Assembly: GCF_014323705.1 (NCBI RefSeq)
Contig: NZ_JABVEC010000020.1
Location: 62,001-126,000, forward strand
Reading direction: 5' to 3'
DNA: 64,000 bases
DNA from: Actinomadura alba
GTDB lineage: Bacteria; Actinomycetota; Actinomycetes; Streptosporangiales; Streptosporangiaceae
Part shown: positions 26,066 through 34,838 of the stretch, in pieces
Layout: every line of letters starts with the position of its first letter
Position numbering within the stretch: the first letter of the stretch is position 1
Notes under the pieces: generated by a model
The model's input: the letters and a program-made list of their open reading frames with translations, nothing else
Told to the model about the DNA's origin: nothing
The model's database searches: none
Position numbers and translations under genes: made by a program

Positions 26066-27978
26066 CTTCAACGTCCGGCGAGCAGGTCCGTTGTGTCTGG
26101 CGTGGTCGGGTTGGAGAGCTGGCGCAGTTGCTGGGCCAGCCCTCTTTTTACGCCAGCTGCGTTCAGCGGTACGAGGCTGCTAATTTCGGCTCGATCAGTG
26201 ATGCCGAGCACCACAGTTGGCATCGAAGTTGGCCTCCGCTGGTTGATGTGCTGTTGCGGGCGGGTCTAGGAAAGATGCAGATCTACCTGGAGTACGGAAC
26301 TCCCGGTGGCGCTGGTCGCTTCGACGCCCTGCTACTAGGAAAGACCAAGCATGGCACCCCCGCCCTTATCGTGGTTGAGCTTAAACAGTGGACAGAGACA
26401 CAGGTCCTATCCGACCGGCTGGTTCGCCGCTCAGACGGTATGGAGGTTTCTCATCCTGTCGTACAGGTAGCCGCCTACCTGGCGTTCATCAGAGAGTGGT
26501 TCGAGGCCGGCTCGGCAACGGTGACCGTTCGTGGACTGGTCTTCCTTCACAACGCCACCAGCGCCGAGGTTAAAGAACTGCAGGCAGGTCCACAGCCCGA
26601 CCCATCCAACAAGATCCCGGTTCTGAGCGGGGAAGACCTAGGGGCAGGAGTACCTAGGAAGTTGTTGGCTCAACGACTGCTCGCCGCTGATCTGCACGCC
26701 CCAGGTGACCACCAGATCACCAAGTTCGAACGCACTCGCTGGGCTCCAACCCGGCGCCTTCTGGACAGCGTGGCCGACATGCTCGAGTCTGCTCGGTCCT
26801 TCACCTTGATCGGTGACCAGCAGGAGGCCTTTCTGCGTATTAAGCGAGCTGTTAACCAGGCCAAGCAGCGGCGTGAAAGGGCTGTTATCACGGTCATGGG
26901 TGGTCCCGGCAGCGGCAAGACCGTCATAGCGACTCGGCTTCTGGCGTATCTGGCGCGGCAGCCTGGGTTGGAGCCTCGTTACGTCAGCCCTTCTGGCACG
27001 CTTATCGCGCAACTACGCGAAGCCGCAGGCGACCGGGCAGCAGCGGATCTTTTCCTTCTTCCCCGAGAGATGATCACACACGCCATTCGTGGTTCCAGGA
27101 TCACAGTCTTGGATGAGGGCCAGCGGTTTCCGAGACCAGATGGTGGACGGCTGCTGCAACAGATCATGTCCAAGGTACCCATACTTCTGCTGTTCTTGGA
27201 CGAGCGGCAGATCATCCGCCCCAACGAAGGTTTTACGGTCGAAGAGATACGACAGATGGCATCCGCCTACGGTGCCGCCGTACACCACCTGACTTTGGCC
27301 GGCTGCTTTCGCTGCAATGGGTCGCGAGCCTACGCGAACTGGGTTGACCAGTTGCTCTACGACACCCCGCAACAGTGGGCAGGAGGCGACTTCGACTTTG
27401 CCTTGGCCGACGACCCTGCCCAACTCCAAGCTTGGATCGATTACCACACGGTTGCAGGAGCCCGCGCACGCACCGCTGCCGGCTTCTGCTGGCCCTGGAA
27501 CCGCGACAGGTCCACACTCCGCCCGGAAGTAGCGATTCGGTGGATTGATGCAACCGGACAGCAACGACTTTGGGAAGCACCCTGGAACGCCGCCAAGGCC
27601 ATGGGCACTCCCCCGCTGGCACCACACCGCAACTTTTGGGCAACTCACCCGGGAGGTCACCGGCAGATCGGCTGCATTTATACAGCCCAGGGTCTGGAAT
27701 ATGAATACGGCGGAGTCATCATCGGCCCAGACCTCGTCTACCGCGACGGCACCTGGCAGGCCCGGCCCGGCGAAAGCCACGACGATGCCCTCAAGGGTCT
27801 GCCGCCGCATCAATACCTGCCGCTCGCCCTCAACATCTACCGGGTGCTACTCACCCGCAGCACCCGAGCCACTCGCATATATTCCACAGATCCTGAGACC
27901 CGGGCGTTCCTCGCTTCGCTTCTGAAAAGCCACCAGCCGGAGCAAGCTCGTGATGGCTCAGGGGTCGCGACCCATTAA
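26062..27978 (+). CDS. PD-(D/E)XK-like nuclease fused to DUF2075 (Schlafen-3-like) helicase
   Basis: The product has 638 residues. An N-terminal nuclease-like module has EYGTPGGAGRFDALLLG (Asp88) and ALIVVELKQW (Glu106, Lys108), the D...ExK pattern. A superfamily 1-type motor follows: Walker A GGPGSGKT (280-287), Walker B ITVLDEGQRF, LLLFLDERQIIRP, 'AGCFRCNGSRAYANWV', AGFCWPW, QIGCIYTAQGLEYEYGGVII and YRVLLTRSTRATRIY. DUF2075 proteins are seen in defence islands. It is coupled to the EVE-HNH gene (ATGA), so the two probably act together. Its GC content is visibly lower than that of housekeeping genes here, a sign of transfer. Confidence 0.8.
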   Translation: MTSTSGEQVRCVWRGRVGELAQLLGQPSFYASCVQRYEAANFGSISDAEHHSWHRSWPPLVDVLLRAGLGKMQIYLEYGTPGGAGRFDALLLGKTKHGTPALIVVELKQWTETQVLSDRLVRRSDGMEVSHPVVQVAAYLAFIREWFEAGSATVTVRGLVFLHNATSAEVKELQAGPQPDPSNKIPVLSGEDLGAGVPRKLLAQRLLAADLHAPGDHQITKFERTRWAPTRRLLDSVADMLESARSFTLIGDQQEAFLRIKRAVNQAKQRRERAVITVMGGPGSGKTVIATRLLAYLARQPGLEPRYVSPSGTLIAQLREAAGDRAAADLFLLPREMITHAIRGSRITVLDEGQRFPRPDGGRLLQQIMSKVPILLLFLDERQIIRPNEGFTVEEIRQMASAYGAAVHHLTLAGCFRCNGSRAYANWVDQLLYDTPQQWAGGDFDFALADDPAQLQAWIDYHTVAGARARTAAGFCWPWNRDRSTLRPEVAIRWIDATGQQRLWEAPWNAAKAMGTPPLAPHRNFWATHPGGHRQIGCIYTAQGLEYEYGGVIIGPDLVYRDGTWQARPGESHDDALKGLPPHQYLPLALNIYRVLLTRSTRATRIYSTDPETRAFLASLLKSHQPEQARDGSGVATH

Positions 27979-28399
27979 TCGTGTTAACACGCGCCGACAG
28001 TGTGCACGCGTGGCTGAGCAGGCAGGCGCTCACATCGCGCACCATCGCCTCCCGTTCGTCGGTGCCCAGCAAACGCGCCGCGGATCCGGTCGGTCTGCGT
28101 TAGACCCTCAGTACTTCCTCCACAACCTCCGCTACGGAATGCAGGTGGCTGATACCAGCACGAGCTTGTCGCCGCCGGGTTTCCGGACGCAGCACCGGAA
28201 CTGCCCTGGCCAGCTGTCGACCGATGTCCCCGCCAGCAATGACCGGCTCCGTGGGCCCTGTCGGGAGAAGCGGCTCGGTCCGGCGGAGACGGCACAGGAG
28301 AAGGGACGCCATGAGCTGGAGGAGTTCTGCCGACAGTCGAAGCAGCCGACGATCTCGGGCGCATCGCCGTTCAGCTGGCACATCCAGCCACAGCCGGCT
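27979..28399. other. No recognised gene; possible minus-strand relic
   Basis: Between the helicase and the DUF262 relic the minus strand reads GGDIGRQLARAVPVLRPETR and ISHLHSVAEVVEEVLRV before a stop near 28100. It looks protein-like but cannot be assigned and has no start of its own. The missing N-terminus of the DUF262 gene is not found here. Confidence 0.3.
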
Positions 28400-29475
28400 C
28401 AGCTCCTTCGCGTCATCGTCGCGGTCGCCTTCCACCCGACGGTGCTCAAACACGTGTACACGCTCCTTCGGGGGCGCGATGTCGAGACCGGACGGCCGGA
28501 TCCAGAACGACGCGATGAGCAATTCGCCCGCCTGCAGAGCGCCCAGGCACAGGTACTCGACCTCACCAACTGGCACGTTCCTGCAATGCCTCGAACGCGC
28601 CAGCTTCCGCGGAAGCGGATGATCTCCAGTGAGAACGCGATCCTGTTCAGCTATGCCATGTGGCTCATCGGACGGATCAAGTTCAACGCCCCGATCGAGC
28701 GGCTGCGCGAAGTGATCGCACGGTGGTTCTTCATGGCCCACACCACGGGTCGATACACCAGCACGTTCGAGTCGCAGGGCGAACAGGACTTCGCCCGGCT
28801 AAGCGACGCGGAAGACGCCGAAGGGTTCTGCCGCCGCATCGACCAGGTGGTCGAAAGCACGTTCACCAACGATTACTGGACCATCACGCTGCCGAATGAA
28901 CTCTGCACCTCGGCGGCCAAGTCTCCGGCGACAACATCAAGATCTCTGACAAGGCGCCGAGTGAATACTGGCCCGCGGAGGTCACCGCACGGGGGATCTC
29001 CCCCGCGCGCCTCGCCAGGCAGTGTTATCTCCACGCGCTACCCGACGGCTGGGAGCACTTGGACTACCGGGAGTTCCTGGAGCGTCGGCGCAAGCTCATG
29101 GCGCAGGTCGTCCGCGACGCCTTCAGCCTGCTCAGCGAGAGCTCGTACAAGCCGTCGTATCCGAAGCCTGAAGGCGAACCGCCGAGGCCGAGCCGTACGC
29201 ACGTCGGGGTCAAGCTCGCCGACCTTCTCAACACCGGCCTCCTCTCACCGGGCGCAACGCTGATCGACGCCCAACAGGGCGGGGACTCGGTGGCGGTCGT
29301 CCTGGATGACGGGCGCATCTTCCTCAACGGCGAGACGTACGACACTCCGTCCGGTGCCGGCAAGGCCCTTGCGGAGAGCAGTGTCAACGGCTGGGAGTAC
29401 TGGTCCGCCGATACGCCGGACGGTCTGCGTACTCTCGCATCGCTGCGCGACGAGTATCTCGCGCGCGACGCCTAG
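28400..29475 (+). pseudogene. DUF262-RAMA restriction gene, broken by frameshifts and an internal deletion
   Basis: Three stretches in different frames spell one protein. From 28400: VLKHVYTLLRGRDVETG, AQAQVLDLTNWH, then (shifted) FLQCLERASFR, then MISSENAILFSYAMWLIGR and TFTNDYWTITLPNELCTSAA. At about 28915 the sense jumps to SGDNIKISDKAPSEYWP and LPDGWEHLDYREFLERRR; roughly 100 residues are missing at this join. The end is a RAMA domain (GVKLADLLNTGLLSPGATL, LDDGRIFLNGETYDTPSGA). DUF262 is the GmrS-type NTPase of modified-DNA restriction systems and RAMA is a restriction-associated reader. The N-terminal ParB-like part is absent. Confidence 0.7.
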
Positions 29476-29482
29476 CTTGATC

Positions 29483-29760
29483 TTTAACCTGGGGTGTTGG
29501 TGGTGGGGCCCCGGTTGATCACGGTGGAAGCCCTTGGTTGATCATTCCTTCTTGCGACAGACGGAAGATCACAACCAAGGGCTTCGATGATCAGTGTGCA
29601 CGATGCTGGCGTTGCCGGCGCGCTCGGGGAGCTGTCATGGTTCCGGCGGGAGTTCTACCAGTGCCTGACCGCGCGGGCGGATGCGTTGTTCGAGCTGACC
29701 AACGCGGTGTTGTGCGCGGACGGCCCCGTCCACTCGCTGGCGGACACGTCATGGCGCGAG
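29483..29760 (+). mobile_element. IS701-like element, 5' remnant with start of transposase
   Basis: ATG 29587 opens a frame that matches the start of actinobacterial IS701-type DDE transposases: LGELSWFRREFYQCLTARAD, ALFELTNAVLCADGPVHSLA. Homology ends near 29750, after about 55 residues of some 400; the catalytic DDE residues are gone. The 100 bases before the ATG hold repeated 'ggttgatca' units and a long hairpin (29527-29585), as expected near an IS left end. Confidence 0.6.
29527..29585 (+). promoter_or_regulatory. Hairpin overlapping the transposase ribosome-binding region
   Basis: GAAGCCCTTGGTTG (29527-29540) is the exact reverse complement of 29572-29585, leaving a 31-base loop. The 3' arm ends one base before the transposase ATG and contains its only purine-rich SD (AAGGG), so a transcript that folds this way would hide the start. 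This is a typical way to keep transposase translation low when reading in from outside. Confidence 0.5.
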
Positions 29761-29988
29761 AAATCGCCGCCCCGACCGGCATCGGCCACTAAATCCCCAC
29801 GGAAAGATCCGCCGCCACGGTAGTGCAGCATGTCAGGCGATGTCCACAGATGCCTTATCTGTGAGGAAAGTACACCGTGGAGATTTGTGTACGAAGTTCA
29901 CAAAATGCCTGGATTTTGACGACCGCGACGCACGGCGCAGCGCCCGCCGAAGGCGATCGGACACTGATCGCGCTCTTGAACGTGTGCA

Positions 29989-30144
29989 CCCCAACCACGC
30001 CACCTGATCATCGAAGGCATACATGTGGCCCGCGTCGTGGCGGGCCCACGGCACAGGGGTCACGGTGAGCCCGTGCTCAGAACACGTCACCCTCGCCGCG
30101 TAGGTTCGGCGGCCGGACTGTCCGACGCCGATGTAACACGCCAC
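29989..30144 (-). mobile_element. ISL3-like transposase fragment
   Basis: The minus strand reads SGRRTYAARVTCSEHG, then VPWARHDAGHMYAFDDQVAW, matching the zinc-binding and early region of actinobacterial ISL3 transposases, where 'EHGV...VPWAR.....F..AFEDQVAWLA' is common. Homology is lost about 50 residues in, and the catalytic domain is absent. Together with the IS701-like piece it closes the accessory island. Confidence 0.45.
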
Positions 30145-30383
30145 CCGAATGTGGTCAATACCGTCAGAGCGAGGGTCGACGGGTGACCGGGGAGCAACAT
30201 GGACATGACGCCGATTGATCGCTTACCGTCGCGGGATGAAAATGGCGCGCCGGCACGTCACCGGCCGGCCGCGGACCGGGAACGTTCCGGGCAGTCGCTT
30301 CTCAGCGCGGTTCGGGGCAGTGCACCATGCAAGCTGCCCGGATGCGGAAGTCACCACAACAAGGTGTGCCAGCGGGAGGATGG

Positions 30384-31951
30384 ATGAAGCAGGTACTGCC
30401 GGTCATCGAGTACTGGCGTCGCCGGATCGAGGACCATCCGCTGCACACCTGGCTGGTGACCAACGAGCAGGGCGTGCGGCCAGAGCAGAAGCTGTGGTTC
30501 GCGCTCTACTTCACGAACTTCATCATGTACTTCCGCGAGCTGAACCTCTACCACATCTCCTATTGCCAAGAGCGCACATTGGACCGGCAGCGGGAGGCGA
30601 TCTCCGCGCACGCCGACGAGGACATGACGCATTCCCGGATGTTCATGCGGGACCTGCGCACGCTCGGCTGGGACGAAATGCTGGGGTGGCGCCCGTCGGA
30701 GTTGTACTACTGGCTGTTCCTCAGTGAGGTCAACGAGCCGTTGCGCCGGCGCACCACGCAGATCACGAAGCTGGTTATCGAGGCTGAGGACCCGGTGGTC
30801 CGGTTCGCCGTCGTGGAATCGATCGAGATCTGCGGCAACGCCCTGTTCCGGCACACCAACAAGCTGGCCAACGAGTACACCGCCCGCACCGGCAAGGAGC
30901 TCATCTACTGGGGCGACTTTCACCTCGAGCGGGAGACCGGTCATGCCGTGGAGGACGACGCGTTCGAGGATGCGGTGCTCACCGAGGAGCAGCGCGAGGC
31001 GGCACGGCGGCGGGCGATCCGGATCTTCGAGCTGATCGACGAGCAGAACAGCGACATGCTGCGGCTCGCCCAGGAGACGATCTCGCAGGGCGGCTTCGAG
31101 TACCGGCGCGGCATCCACGCCGCGCCACCGACCTGGGTACCGACGATTCCCGGTCCTGAGGTGTTCGACTTCAACTTCTGGCCGGACACCGACGCGCACC
31201 CGAGCCAGCGCGTCATCCAGCAGACCTGGCGGCAGTGCCGGCAGGCGTTGCGCGACTCGGAGCACATGGGCTTCTTCACCGCGGACACCCTGACCGAAGC
31301 CAGGCCAAGTTGCGCTTCGCGGTGCTCTACAGCGCCACGGACACCTGCGGCACGCCGACGGTCTACAAGTACATGCTGCCGTACCCGATCCCGGTCAACG
31401 CGCAGCAGCGGGCGATCAACCGGCTGAGCAAACGGTTCGGCCGCCGCGCCGCGATGCTGTTCGTCGACTGGCAGTCGCTGGACCTCGACGAGCACCTGGA
31501 CTGGTCGGTCAGCCGCACGCTGGACTTCATCTACCTGGACAGGGCCACCGACGCGCACCGCGACACCCGGGGCATCATCACCCACCACATCGACGTCACC
31601 CTCGACCCCGTACTGCGCTACTGGACGATCGCCACGCTCAAGGGCCTGACCGAGACGTACGCGACGGCCACCGGCCGGCTCGCCGAATGGGTGGCCGAGG
31701 AGGTCGGGCTGGACCTGCCGTACATGACGCTGCGGCTACGCCCGGACCCGCCGGAGCTGGAGGAGGATCCGGAGGCCGAGGCCATCGAGTTCTGGCGGCT
31801 GCCGGTCAGCGAGCAGACCGCGCAGCAGGGCGTCGCCCTGGTCACCGGGATCTACCAGCAGATCCTCGCCCGGCTCGACGCGATGGTCGCCTCCTGGGAC
31901 AAGCAGGACTACCCGGAGGTGCTGCGGGTTCTCGGGGAGGCCGGCCGGTGA
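30384..31951 (+). CDS. Heme-oxygenase-like putative diiron oxidase (one frameshift near 31302)
   Basis: ATG 30384 follows GGGAGGA. The first 306 residues run in one frame to DTLTEA; the sense then continues one frame over as QAKLRFAVLYSATDTCG to the stop at 31951. Adding one C to 'gaagccagg' (near 31302) joins them, giving about 522 residues. The N-terminal half is all-helical: LNLYHISYCQER, HADEDMTHSRMFM (Glu79, His83), VESIEICGNALFRHTNKLA, WGDFHLERETGH (His180, His187). Spaced Glu/His in helices recalls heme-oxygenase-like diiron oxidases (BesC, SznF, UndA group). The C-terminal 210 residues are also helical and unassigned. The stop overlaps the HAD-P450 start. Confidence 0.6.
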
Positions 31952-33750
31952 CGGTCACCGCGGTCATCTTCGACGTCGGCGGCGTGCTGGCCCATCCGGG
32001 TGCCGGCCAGTTCTCGGAGGAGTTCTTCGGCAGTCATCTGGCGAACGGCGACCATCCGTGGCACCGCCTCGAACGCGGCGAGCTGACCCTGGCCCAGGCG
32101 ATGCCGATGCTCGATCTGCCACCCGGGCCGCCCCGTCCACCCCTGCCGTACACGCTGGACGAGGACTACCTGGAACTTGCCGAGCAACTGGCCGAGGCCG
32201 GCGTGAAGCTCGCGCTGTGCACGAACACGCCCCGGGAGTCCGCGCCGCTGTGGCAGGCGCTGTACCCGTGGGCGGACCTGTTCGACGTGATCATCCGCTC
32301 CTGCGACATCGGCGCGCGCAAGCCCGACGTGCGTTTGGTGCGCACCGCGCTGGAACAGCTCGGCACCGACCCGCGCGAGACCCTGTTCGTCGACGACCTG
32401 CCGGCCAACTGCGAATCGGCCCGGACCCTCGGCGTGACCGTCGTCGACGGCGGCGGCCCGGAAGGCATCACCCGTATCCGCACGCTGACCGGTGTCGCGG
32501 CGGACGCCCCGCGCCGGGCGATCGGTTACCGCGGCCCGCGGCGACCGCCCGTGCACAGCCGCGGTGACCAACTGCTGGTGGACGTAATGTTCGCTCCGGA
32601 ACACAACGACGATCCGTACCCGCTGCTGCGCGAGTTGCGCGAGACCTCGCCGCTGCACCAGCTGTCCGGCAGCCCGGTCTGGTACGCCACCCGATACCAG
32701 GACTGCCGGCAGGTGCTGCGCCACCCCGACTTCCTGAAGAACACCGAGTACATGGCGGTGGACTTCGTGACCGGCGAGGCGGTACCCCCACCGCCGGCCT
32801 CGCTGACCCTGCCGCTGGCGTTTATCGACCCGCCCGAGCACACCCCGGTACGCCAGCTGATGAACTCCGGGTTCACCCGCCGACGGCTGGACGACTGGCG
32901 ACCGTGGCTGCACAGGCTCGCCACGGGGATCGTCGGTAAGGCCCTATCGGAGGCCGGGCCGATCGACGTGGTCGAGGCGATCTCCTATCCCCTGGCCATG
33001 CAGGTCATCTGTGACCTGGTCGGCGTGCCGGCCAACACCCGCAACGACTTCCGGTCACTCATGCGGGACGCGTCGGTCATCTTCGAGCCGGCCCTGCCGC
33101 CGCAGCGGACCTACGACGCCATCACCGCGATCATGACGATGACCGAGTACCTCACCGACCTCGGCGACACCGAGGAAGGGCTGCTGCGCGACCTGCTGCA
33201 CAAGGCCCGCGCCGCCGGCGACGTGTCCGACGAGGACGTGATCGCCAACATCACCTTCCTGTTCTTCGCCGGCTTCGAAACCGTCGCCCACCTGCTGTCC
33301 ATCACCATGTTCCTGATGGCCACCCACCCCGACCAGTACGCGCTGCTGACTGCCTCACCACAGCTCGCCGCCTCGGCGGCCCAGGAATGCCACCGCTTCC
33401 ACAGCCCGGTGCGGACCAACGCCCGGGTCGCCGGCCGGGACCTCGACCTGGCAGGCACGCCCATCCCCGCCGGCAACGCCGTGGTGACCCTGCTCGGCGC
33501 GGCCAACCGTGATCCGGCAGCGTTCCCCGACCCGGACCGGTTCGACATCACCCGCCACGGACCGGTGCCGCTGACCTTCGGCACCGGGATCCACTACTGC
33601 CTCGGCGCCCAACTCGCCCCACTGGAGGCAACCGTTCTCCTGGACAGCCTGATCGCGGCCGGCGTCCGTCAGATCACACCCCGGCAGGCCGACTGGAAAC
33701 ACGCGATCGTGCTGCGCGGCTTCGACACACTGGAGCTCGACTTCACCTGA
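31948..33750 (+). CDS. HAD-like hydrolase - cytochrome P450 fusion
   Basis: GTG 31948 overlaps the previous stop (GTGA). The 600-residue product has a HAD domain (about 1-195): VIFDVGGVLAHPG (motif I), LALCTNTPRES (motif II), ARKPDVRLVRTALEQLG (motif III Lys) and ETLFVDDLPANCESA (motif IV). A short linker leads to a full P450 (about 205-600): FIDPPEHTPVRQLMNSGFT, I-helix FFAGFETVAHLLS (Glu-Thr in place of Asp/Glu-Thr variants), K-helix ECHR, and heme loop FGTGIHYCLG with Cys551. P450s need electrons from a ferredoxin pair that is not seen here. The fusion suggests that two steps act on one intermediate, probably with the upstream oxidase. Confidence 0.85.
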   Translation: MTVTAVIFDVGGVLAHPGAGQFSEEFFGSHLANGDHPWHRLERGELTLAQAMPMLDLPPGPPRPPLPYTLDEDYLELAEQLAEAGVKLALCTNTPRESAPLWQALYPWADLFDVIIRSCDIGARKPDVRLVRTALEQLGTDPRETLFVDDLPANCESARTLGVTVVDGGGPEGITRIRTLTGVAADAPRRAIGYRGPRRPPVHSRGDQLLVDVMFAPEHNDDPYPLLRELRETSPLHQLSGSPVWYATRYQDCRQVLRHPDFLKNTEYMAVDFVTGEAVPPPPASLTLPLAFIDPPEHTPVRQLMNSGFTRRRLDDWRPWLHRLATGIVGKALSEAGPIDVVEAISYPLAMQVICDLVGVPANTRNDFRSLMRDASVIFEPALPPQRTYDAITAIMTMTEYLTDLGDTEEGLLRDLLHKARAAGDVSDEDVIANITFLFFAGFETVAHLLSITMFLMATHPDQYALLTASPQLAASAAQECHRFHSPVRTNARVAGRDLDLAGTPIPAGNAVVTLLGAANRDPAAFPDPDRFDITRHGPVPLTFGTGIHYCLGAQLAPLEATVLLDSLIAAGVRQITPRQADWKHAIVLRGFDTLELDFT

Positions 33751-33852
33751 GCTGCCCAAGCGATGTCGATTGACCTACGTCGGTAACCAGTACGACAGCG
33801 CAATGCCCCGTCGGCGGCCACATCTCCCACCCGGAAACCGGCCCAACGGAGC

Positions 33853-34047
33853 TTGCTCGACGCGAGAAAGAAGGCTGGCAAGAAGGGCGCCTCATCCGAC
33901 ACGGCCGATCCACGAAGCGGACCTGTGACGCCTAACCCCCTTCGGCGCCCCACCGATGTGCGTAAAGGCCGCTGCATCCACGAACTGGCCATCGACCAGT
34001 GCGCTTACTGTCTTCCTCCCGCCACCCGGAAGCGGAGCGCCCGCTGA
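33853..34047 (+). CDS. Small Cys-rich hypothetical protein
   Basis: A 64-residue frame from TTG 33853 (a later start is possible) ends with KGRCIHELAIDQCAYCLPP, a C-x-H-x6-C-x2-C arrangement like the small putative zinc-binding proteins scattered through actinomycete genomes. The first half is basic and low-complexity. There is no clear SD, so the start is uncertain. Function unknown. Confidence 0.4.
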   Translation: MLDARKKAGKKGASSDTADPRSGPVTPNPLRRPTDVRKGRCIHELAIDQCAYCLPPATRKRSAR

Positions 34048-34106
34048 CCATGCGGCCGAGTCGGCGGCTCCGAGGGTCGCCGTAGCCGCGCCCGGATATA
34101 CGCGGG

Positions 34107-34136
34107 CCCGGCCCGGATCGAATGATCTGGGCCGGG
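34107..34136 (-). terminator. Hairpin terminator of the carboxymuconolactone decarboxylase gene
   Basis: CCCGGCCCGGATC (34107-34119) pairs with GATCTGGGCCGGG (34124-34136), 13 bp with one G-T wobble and a 4-base loop. It starts 19 bases past the stop of the minus-strand gene. Confidence 0.7.
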
Positions 34137-34154
34137 CCGGGATTCGCCTGCCGA

Positions 34155-34640
34155 TCAGCTCGACATGCTGGTGAACATGCCGGGCTCGTAGATACCCCCC
34201 GGGTTGCGCAAGATCACGTTGAGCCGGTTGGCCGCGTTGATCATGGCGACCAGGGAGACCAGCGCGGCGATCTGGTCGTCGTCGTAGTGCTTGCGCACCT
34301 GGGCCCAGGTCTCGTCGGACACGCCGTGGTGGGCGTCGGCGAGCCGGGTGCCCTCCTCGGTGAGCGCCAGCGCGGCCCGCTCGGCCTCGGTGAACACGGT
34401 GGACTCGCGCCAGGCGGCGACGAGGTTGAGCCGGACCGCGGTCTCCCCGGCGGCCGCGGCCTCCTTGGTGTGCATGTCGACGCAGAGGCCGCAGCCGTTG
34501 ATCTGGCTGGCGCGCAGTGCCACCAGCTCCTGCGTGGACGTCGGCAGTGACGACTGCTGGATCACCAGGCCGACGTTGGCGATCCGCTTGGCGATCTTGA
34601 CGCCGATCTCGTTGGTCATCAGGTTGATACGGGGTTCCAT
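34155..34640 (-). CDS. Carboxymuconolactone decarboxylase-family (AhpD-like) protein
   Basis: From ATG 34640 (GAGG upstream) the product has 161 residues. It has the AhpD/CMD core: SQINGCGLCVDMHTKEA with a CxxC redox pair and nearby His, LVAAWRESTVFTEAERAAL and ALVSLVAMINAANRLNV. Such proteins act as peroxidase-like or disulfide-linked redox enzymes. It is divergent from an ECF41 sigma factor; the two families are a known conserved pair and the sigma factor is expected to drive this gene from the motif at 34707-34733. Confidence 0.88.
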   Translation of the reverse strand: MEPRINLMTNEIGVKIAKRIANVGLVIQQSSLPTSTQELVALRASQINGCGLCVDMHTKEAAAAGETAVRLNLVAAWRESTVFTEAERAALALTEEGTRLADAHHGVSDETWAQVRKHYDDDQIAALVSLVAMINAANRLNVILRNPGGIYEPGMFTSMSS

Positions 34641-34706
34641 GACCTGGTCCTCACTCGTGGAGTTGCGTGCCGCGCGGATCGTTCGCGGCGTCCTGACGAA
34701 CATGGA

Positions 34707-34733
34707 GATGCCGGCGACCCGATCCCTGTGACA
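34707..34733 (-). promoter_or_regulatory. ECF41-type promoter of the AhpD-like gene
   Basis: On the minus strand, TGTCACA (34733-34727) is followed after 16 bases by CATC (34710-34707), one mismatch from the ECF41 consensus TGTCACA-N16-CGTC. It lies 67 bases upstream of the gene start. The exact -35 element and the same spacing as on the other strand support it. Confidence 0.65.
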
Positions 34734-34767
34734 GCGCGGTCATGTGGCGTGCGCCACCGATCGTGGG

Positions 34768-34794
34768 TGTCACAAAGCGGTGGGGACCGGCGTC
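34768..34794 (+). promoter_or_regulatory. ECF41-type autoregulatory promoter of the sigma factor gene
   Basis: TGTCACA (34768-34774), 16 bases, then CGTC (34791-34794) is an exact match to the ECF41 consensus. It lies 45 bases before ATG 34839, so the sigma factor probably drives its own gene. Confidence 0.75.
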
Positions 34795-34838
34795 TTGTGT
34801 GTGGGGCATGGTCGAGGGCGAACAGGCAGGAGCCGGCT

